Positions 58,516-64,000 of a DNA stretch of 64,000 bases are shown piece after piece; positions within the stretch are counted from its first letter, which is position 1; every line of letters starts with the position of its first letter. Made by a program: the position numbers and the translations under genes. The notes below the pieces were generated by a model. That model was not told the origin of the DNA. It worked only from the letters and a program-made list of their open reading frames with translations, and searched no databases. Location: contig CANNZV010001059.1 of assembly GCA_947561585.1 (NCBI GenBank), positions 62,001-126,000 on the forward strand, read 5' to 3'. This DNA is from Caprella mutica. Taxonomy: Eukaryota > Arthropoda > Malacostraca > Amphipoda > Caprellidae.

Positions 58516-58904
58516 AGTCCGACACCCCAATAGTCAGTCCGACAGTTACATCTTTCTGTATTATTATTTCTCGTTTTATTTTTCGATTGAAATAAAAATT
58601 ATAATTAAATAGGTATAGGTACTAGACTACATATATACATATAATATTTACATAACTTATATAAACAATTCAGTAATTTTCCTTAATTTCATTTTTCTAA
58701 TGTTATATGTATTCCTATCTAATTTATTCTAATATTATTAAAAGCTGTCCCTCATTCGATTTCATCATTTGATGTAGTTTTTTTGTATCCGCTAGTTGTA
58801 CTGCACACTTATTGATTATTTAATAACCGGGCAGGACGACATATAAATTTTATGTTAAATCAGTAATAAACTACAAAATTGTCGGACTAATGGGGTGTCG
58901 GACT
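58516..58904. mobile_element. Foldback with AGTCCGACACCCC ends
   Basis: AGTCCGACACCCC (58516) and its complement GGGGTGTCGGACT (58892-58904) enclose an AT-rich core. The second phrase GTCAGTCCGACAG (58533) is mirrored by TTGTCGGACTAAT. The core (58773-58865) matches that of the C-rich foldback at 55981-56105 although the ends are different. Confidence 0.7.
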
Positions 58905-58995
58905 AATAGATAGTAACCATACATTTTGATAATGATAATGTTGAAATTTTAGTTAAATGTATTACACACTCGTTATATATTTAATGTTAACTTCC

Positions 58996-59276
58996 TGTTA
59001 GACTAGCTCAGCTATATTAAATTACCTATTGTTTCAATAACCATGTATTACTTTTAATGAGAAACGGACATAAGGTCTAAAGTCGATCACACTTCCGTCG
59101 AGGGTTAAATACCCTGTCTTGTAGTTTCTGAAGGCAGTCTGTCTTGAACATTACTCAGTGAGAGATGAGTTCCACTCATCTCTCCATAGACTTCTAATTG
59201 TATAACATATTTACTCTTTAAATAAACTCTATGTCTTAACGTTGTTAACCCACTGTTATTTAACCTAATTCTAACA
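58996..59276 (+). repeat. Possible solo LTR (281 bp)
   Basis: It has TGTTAGA...TCTAACA termini (TG...CA with a 7-bp perfect inverted repeat), an internal 11-bp hairpin GAGAGATGAGT/ACTCATCTCTC (59160-59184) and AATAAA near 59221. The flanking 5-mers CTTCC and GATAA do not match, so no target duplication supports it. Confidence 0.4.
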
Positions 59277-59366
59277 GATAATGCTGTGAAGCCTAATTGC
59301 CCATAATCATTGCAGTGTAATAACTTTAAATTAATATCGAAAAATCCTGACCAATGATCAAGGATA

Positions 59367-60717
59367 AAATTCGGTGTAATTCGGTAATCAGTGTAGTGTT
59401 ATTCGGTATAATTATGTGTAATTCGGTATAATTTGGTGTAATTCGGTATTGATTATTGTGTAATATAGTGTAATTCGGTATAATTCGGTATTGATTATTG
59501 TGTAATATAGTGTAATTCGGTATTGAGTAAAGTGTAATTCGGTGTAATTCGGTATTAGTATAGTGTAATTCGGTATAATTTGGTGTAATTCGGTTTAATC
59601 AGGTATAATTCGGTATTGATTATTGTGTAATATAATGTAATTCGGTATTGAGTATAGTGTAATTCGGTATTATTTGGTATTGAGTATAGTGTAATTCATT
59701 ATAATTTGGAATTGAGTAGCCTATATTGTAATTCGGTATTCAGTGTAGTGTAATTCGGTAGGTACCTATAATCAGGTGTAATTCGGTTTTGAGTATAATG
59801 TAATTCGGTATAATTCTGTGTAATTCGGTATTCAGTGTAATGTAATTCGGTATAATTTGGTATAATCAGGTGTAATTCAATATTAAGTATAGTGTAATTC
59901 GGTTTAATTCGGTGTAATTCGGTATTGAGTATAGTGTAATTAGGTAGCTATAAATTATAGTTCTGTGTAATTCGGTATAATCATGTGTAATTCGGTATAA
60001 TCATGTGTAATTCGGTATTCAGTGTAGTGTAATTCGGTATTGAGTATAGTGTAATTCGGTATAATTCGGTGTAATTGTGCATTAGTATAGTGTAATTCGG
60101 TATAAATTGGTGTAATTCGGTATTGAGTATACTGTAATTCGGTATAATTCGGTGTAATTCGGTATAATTCGGTATAATTCGGTATTTAGTATAGTGTAAT
60201 TCGGTATAATTCGGTGTAATTCGGTATTGAGTATAGTGTAATTCGGTATAATTCGGTGTAATTCGGTATAATTCGGTGTAATTCGGTATTGAGTATAGTG
60301 TAATTCGGTATAATTCGGTGTAATTCGGTATTGAGTATAGTGTAATTCGGTATAATTCGGTGTAATTCGGTATAATTCGGTGTAATTCGGTATTGAGTAT
60401 AGTGTAATTCGGTATAATTCGGTATTGAGTATAGTGTAATTCGGTATAATTCGGTGTAATTCGGTATTGAGTATAGTGTAATTCGGTATAATTCGGTGTA
60501 ATTCGGTATTGAGTATAGTGTAATTCGGTATAATTCGGTGTAATTCGGTATAATTCGGTGTAATTCGGTATTGAGTATAGTGTAATTCGGTATAATTCGG
60601 TGTAATTCGGTATTGAGTATAGTGTAATTCGGTATAATTCGGTGTAATTCGGTATAATTCGGTGTAATTCGGTATAATTCGGTGTAATTCGGTATAATTC
60701 GGTATTTAGTGTAACCC
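59367..60717 (-). repeat. Right terminal array (GGTGTAATTCGGT family)
   Basis: Phrases of TAATTCGGTATAATTCGGTG interrupted by ATTGAGTATAGTG. Regularity increases towards the tip (from about 60100 the pattern repeats almost exactly), as if homogenised from the end inwards. Inverted partner of 55120-55745. Confidence 0.92.
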
Positions 60718-60726
60718 CCTAGTTAC

Positions 60727-61931
60727 ACTGTTTGGGAAGAAGGGGGCTGTGCCCCCCTCCTAACATACTTTCAACTTATTTCAATAAAAACAATATTTAT
60801 TTTAAATACCCATTCTAATTTCTTATCTAATAAAAAAACTGTTACCCAATTAAATTACGCAACCGCCCGGTGCCCCCCCCCCCCCGCGTGTCTTTGGGGA
60901 GGAGGGGGCTGTGCCCCCTCCTAACATAATTTCAATAAAATAATATTTATTTCATATATCCAACCTAATTTCTTATCTGATAACAAAATTGTAGCCTAAT
61001 TAAATTACGCACCCGCCTTTGCCCCCCTCGCGTGCCCCCCTCGCCCCGGGGGCAGGGGCTAGATGTACCATACTACCAAAAATAATATTTATTTCAAATA
61101 TCCAACCTAATTTCTTATCTGATAACAAAATTGTAACCTAATTAAATTACGCACCCGATTTTGCCCCCCTCGCGTGCCCCCCTCGGCCAGGGGCAGGGGC
61201 TAGATGTACCATACTACCAAAAATAATATTTATTTCAAATATCCAACCTAATTTCTTATCTGATAACAAAATTGTAACCTAATTAAATTACGCACCCGAT
61301 TTTGCCCCCCTCGCGTGCCCCCCTCGGCCAGGGGCAGGGGCTAGATGTACCATACTACCAAAAATAATATTTATTTCAAATATCCAACCTAATTTCTTAT
61401 CTGATAACAAAATTGTAGCCTAATTAAATTACGCACCCGCCTTTGCCCCCCCTCGCGTGCCCCCCTCGGCCAGGGGCAGGGGCTAGATGTACCATACTAC
61501 CAAAAATAATATTTATTTCAAATATCCAACCTAATTTCTTATCTGATAACAAAATTGTAACCTAATTAAATTACGCACCCGATTTTGCCCCCCTCGCGTG
61601 CCCCCCTCGGCCAGGGGCAGGGGCTAGATGTACCATACTACCAAAAATAATATTTATTTCAAATATCCAACCTAATTTCTTATCTGATAACAAAATTGTA
61701 GCCTAATTAAATTACGCACCCGCCTTTGCCCCCCCTCGCGTGCCCCCCTCGGCCAGGGGCAGGGGCTAGATGTACCATACTACCAAAAATAATATTTATT
61801 TCAAATATCCAACCTAATTTCTTATCTGATAACAAAATTGTAACCTAATTAAATTACGCACCCGATTTTGCCCCCCTCGCGTGCCCCCCTCGGCCAGGGG
61901 CAGGGGCTAGATGTACCATACTACCACTACT
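60727..61931 (-). repeat. 141-bp tandem array, right palindrome end
   Basis: Seven units at 141-142 bp spacing (AGATGTACCATACTACCA near 61061, 61202, 61343, 61485, 61626, 61768 and 61909), preceded by the diverged CACAGCCCCC-type units. Two unit types, with CCCGATTTTGCCC or CCCGCCTTTGCCC, alternate in part. The left arm has six units, so copy number differs by one. Confidence 0.92.
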
Positions 61932-62072
61932 TATAGTATAACTGAATGTATTAAACAATATATTATTACTGGAGGTATTGAAATAATATATTATTACTGA
62001 ATATATGATCGATTGTTGTTTTGACATTAATTTCTTTTGGGGTAATATTTGGTTATATTGCATTTCCTTCAG

Positions 62073-62526
62073 AGGCTCCAGATTCCTGATTATTTCGAAG
62101 ATACGTGGCTTTCACCCAGACAGATGATGACATCGTAGGTGTCCCAAATATTATTCAGAAATGTAGAATGTATATATTCTTTTTAAAGAAAATAGACCAA
62201 AAACCAACAATAATGTTGTAGGGTGGCATTGGGCTTTTAATGAACAAATGACTTCTTCGGTACATCAAAATATATGGACATTTTTGGACTGCATCAAGAA
62301 AGAGAAAAATCTAACCGAAATCAAAATTGAACAATTAGTTGCTGGTGAAATGCCTACCAAGGGAAAGAAGGTCTACACTCAAACTGCTGATCGTTTACAA
62401 AGACTAGTGTTGGCCTACGATAAAAATTTCGATGTGCTAGAACATGTACTAGGCATTGCACATAATTTAATTTTTATTTATTACAATAAGTTGTTTCCTA
62501 TTAGTATTTATTCTTGCTATTTGTAG
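62073..62526 (+). pseudogene. MULE (Mutator-like) transposase C-terminal remnant
   Basis: This is the C-terminal part of a transposase of the MULE superfamily. After a good acceptor (TTTCCTTCAG ending at 62072) the frame reads IPDYFEDTW, a family signature. It then stops at a TAG near 62132. From about 62166 another open piece reads RPKTNNNVVGWHWAFN (the TNN-EGWH motif), then HQNIWTFLDCIKKEKNLTEI and a conserved tail with VLEHVLGIAHN. The segment from ATG 62248 alone gives 92 residues. The catalytic DDE domain and N-terminus are not found nearby, so it is a fragment. It lies 140 bp beyond the giant palindrome. Family assignment is from remembered motif patterns. Confidence 0.7.
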
Positions 62527-62704
62527 TCATTTTATTGCTACGGATACTCATGAGGAGTTATTTAGACATAATGTAAAAATTATTTGAAAAAAATTCTATC
62601 CGCTATAATATATGCATCCAGTTGACAAACATTTAATCGACCTTAATGAAAGAGAAATATCAATAAACATATCATATTGAAATTTACATATATGCGACAA
62701 TTGA
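62527..62704. other. Short AT-rich gap
   Basis: Nothing recognised. Confidence 0.5.
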
Positions 62705-62757
62705 GTTGCCGTGAACTTTCCGGCGGTGAACTTTCCTGCAGTGAACTTTCCTGTAAT
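62705..62757. repeat. Three copies of GTGAACTTTCCGGC-type phrase
   Basis: GTGAACTTTCC occurs three times with linkers GGCG, TGCA and TGTA. It resembles a foldback terminal array, but no inverted partner was seen in the window. It could be the edge of another such element. Confidence 0.6.
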
Positions 62758-62987
62758 CAATTTTTTTACCTCTTCATTTATTTTAGTTCTATTCGAGTAA
62801 CGAAATAACACTTTTTGACGAGTGAGAATCACACATCTACTCACTTTTTGACTTTTATTTCCAATTTCATAGAATGACCATTCTTGTGAATAATTTAGTG
62901 GAGTTTTGCTGTAGAATATCTTACGTGCCTACCTTGAACTGTAGTTATATCGATAGCGTGTGACAGACTGCTTTGCAGTCGGGATAC

Positions 62988-63928
62988 GGAAAATTGATCG
63001 AAAGCAATTGACCGAAAACAATTTATCGAAAGCAATTGGTCGAATAGAAAATTGATCTACAGGAAAATTGATCGCACAACAACTGATCGAATGAAGAATT
63101 GACCGAAACAAAATCGATCGAAAATTATATTGGATCTATTTACACTAATTGACAATGATAACTAAAACCATGGATTACCAGAAAAACTTACTTGCAATAT
63201 ATTACAGCTAGTAGATCTTGTTACCATGATTTATATATAATAATAATAATAATTTATACAATAATAATATATAATAATAATTTCTGTAAAACATTTCATC
63301 AATCAACTGTTTTTCTATTACAGAGAATTATATGATTTGAAATATATTATAATTTAAAGAACTTAAAGTTTTCTTAGTTCTAGAATTTAAATAGTTCTAG
63401 ATAACTTGTGAAATGAAAGTTAAATAATTAATTAATTTAGTATAGGTTTAACGTCTGTTTCGAAACAAAAAGCCATATCACTGACAACATAAGAGAATTA
63501 AATACAAGAGATAGGAAGAAGCAGTCAGAAAGGAAAGTGGATTCATGAACAAAGTCACTTTACACCGTCGGTGACAATGCTTATGGATGCAGAAAAGCTA
63601 CTCTGTGAGAGCAGTCACTTTCCAAGCAATGTAACAAAAAGGGACACTAAGCACCGGTTGCTGCACTCACAGATGGGAAAAAAATGAAGTTGATCTATTC
63701 GATCAATTTTCCATTCGATCAATTGTTGTGGGATCAATTTTCCTTTCGATCAATTTTCCATTCGACCAATTTTCCAATTGACCAATTTTCTTTTCGATCA
63801 ATTTCCATTAGACCAATTTTCCTTTCGATCAATTTTCCATTCGACCAATTTTTCATTCGATCAATTTTCCATTCGATCAATTGCTTTCGATAAATTGTTT
63901 TCGGTCAATTGCTTTCGATCAATTTTCC
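62988..63928. mobile_element. Foldback-type element with AATTGATCGAAAG arrays
   Basis: Left array 62988-63120 (GGAAAATTGATCGAAAGCA, CAATTGACCGAAAAC, TTTATCGAAAGC and so on) and right array 63690-63928 (CATTCGATCAATTTTCC repeated) are inverted. The outermost ~50 bp match almost perfectly. The interior contains a dispersed-repeat copy (63435-63680) and AT-rich DNA, no gene. Confidence 0.75.
63435..63680 (+). repeat. Dispersed repeat copy inside the terminal foldback
   Basis: Same block order as 57863-58105: TTTAGTATAGGTTTAACGTC, GAAGAAGCAGTCAGAAAGG, CACCGTCGGTGACAA, AGAAAAGCTACTCTGTGA, TGCTGCACTCACA. It starts and ends at the same points, which suggests these are the true borders of the unit. 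Confidence 0.7.
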
Positions 63929-64000
63929 TAAACCCCTTTGCTGTCAGTATAGTGTGTTATTATTTATGAGGAAAACATATCCCAGGGACTGAGTCTGAGA

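Larger units (their letters stand above)
55120..60717. mobile_element. Foldback-like element (5598 bp) inserted in the right arm
   Basis: The ends are CGGTTACACTAAATACCG (left) and ...CGGTATTTAGTGTAACCC (right): inverted repeats differing only in the terminal base. They continue into long inverted arrays of ACCGAATTACACC/GGTGTAATTCGGT. A 9-bp duplication flanks it. The interior holds smaller C-rich foldbacks, a repeat with nuclear-receptor-like motifs, a dispersed repeat copy and a possible solo LTR, but no transposase. Long TIRs made of short tandem repeats and a 9-bp duplication fit Foldback elements; a 9-bp duplication also fits MULEs. Confidence 0.85.
55111..60726. repeat. 9-bp target-site duplication CCTAGTTAC around the 5.6-kb insertion
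   Basis: CCTAGTTAC occurs at 55111-55119 and 60718-60726. The intact left arm has the site once (complement near 45268-45276), which proves the insertion and its limits. Confidence 0.88.
44210..61931. repeat. Giant inverted repeat (palindrome), arms ~5.1 kb, spacer 1.9 kb
   Basis: The left arm 44210-49353 is the reverse complement of 51259-61931 once the 5.6-kb insertion at 55120-60717 is removed. Order from outside to inside in both arms: a 141-bp tandem array, CACAGCCCCC-rich blocks, an AT-rich region, an unidentified reading frame, a Helitron, a long unique region and a 14-bp minisatellite at the spacer edge. Divergence between arms is a few percent by eye, with small indels. Outer ends read AGTAGTGGTAGTATGGTAC on the left and the complement on the right. 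No target duplication was seen around the whole. It may be a giant foldback element or an inverted duplication. Confidence 0.92.

Noticed and set aside
44210..61931. Maverick/Polinton identity for the palindrome, because of AG-starting ends
   Set aside because: No polymerase, integrase, protease or capsid genes, no 6-bp duplication, and arms far longer than usual.

Overview
This window looks like a repeat-dense, AT-rich intergenic stretch of an animal genome, most likely an arthropod and plausibly an insect. It carries relics of Penelope, Ty3/gypsy-type LTR, Helitron, Kolobok/TTAA and Mutator-like (MULE) elements, several MITE families and many satellites. No complete host protein-coding gene, rRNA gene or convincing tRNA gene was recognised. 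Species-level assignment is not possible from the sequence alone.

Layout. 1-5.2 kb: a Penelope-like retroelement arranged as a 5'-truncated copy followed by a nearly full-length but broken copy in the same orientation. 5.2-8.8 kb: two small Helitrons of one family in opposite orientation, the second nested in a foldback element with terminal GGAAAACTGCC arrays. 8.8-18.5 kb: mostly featureless AT-rich DNA with a C/G-rich foldback, a hairpin MITE, a 1.5-kb element with long terminal inverted repeats holding a tRNA-like segment, and a composite of nested small elements. 19.4-21.7 kb: a 32-bp satellite with a 288-bp higher-order repeat. 24.3-27.7 kb: a Kolobok-type DNA transposon flanked by TTAA, with a frameshifted transposase. 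31.7-36.95 kb: a young, apparently complete LTR retrotransposon with near-identical 548-bp LTRs, a GTATG target duplication, gag, and pol in the -1 frame behind a slippery site and stem. 37.5-40.05 kb: a 131-bp satellite built from heat-shock-element-like dyads, with an inverted tail. 40.3-44.1 kb: MITEs and a Helitron with internal expansions.

44.2-61.9 kb is one giant inverted repeat. Its arms are about 5.1 kb, separated by a 1.9-kb spacer, and carry a 141-bp tandem array at both outer ends. Each arm holds the same Helitron and the same unidentified reading frame. The right arm is split by a 5.6-kb foldback-like insertion with a 9-bp target duplication, which itself contains smaller foldbacks, a solo-LTR candidate and a nuclear-receptor-motif repeat. 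The last 2 kb hold the C-terminal part of a MULE transposase and another inverted-array element.

The most notable theme is that at least seven elements share one architecture: short phrase-like tandem repeats at both ends in inverted orientation around a non-coding core. In one cluster the same core recurs with different terminal motifs. Such elements would have to be moved by enzymes encoded elsewhere. The 9-bp duplication and the MULE relic nearby make a MULE a candidate, but this is inference. Only the LTR element looks recently able to encode its own proteins.
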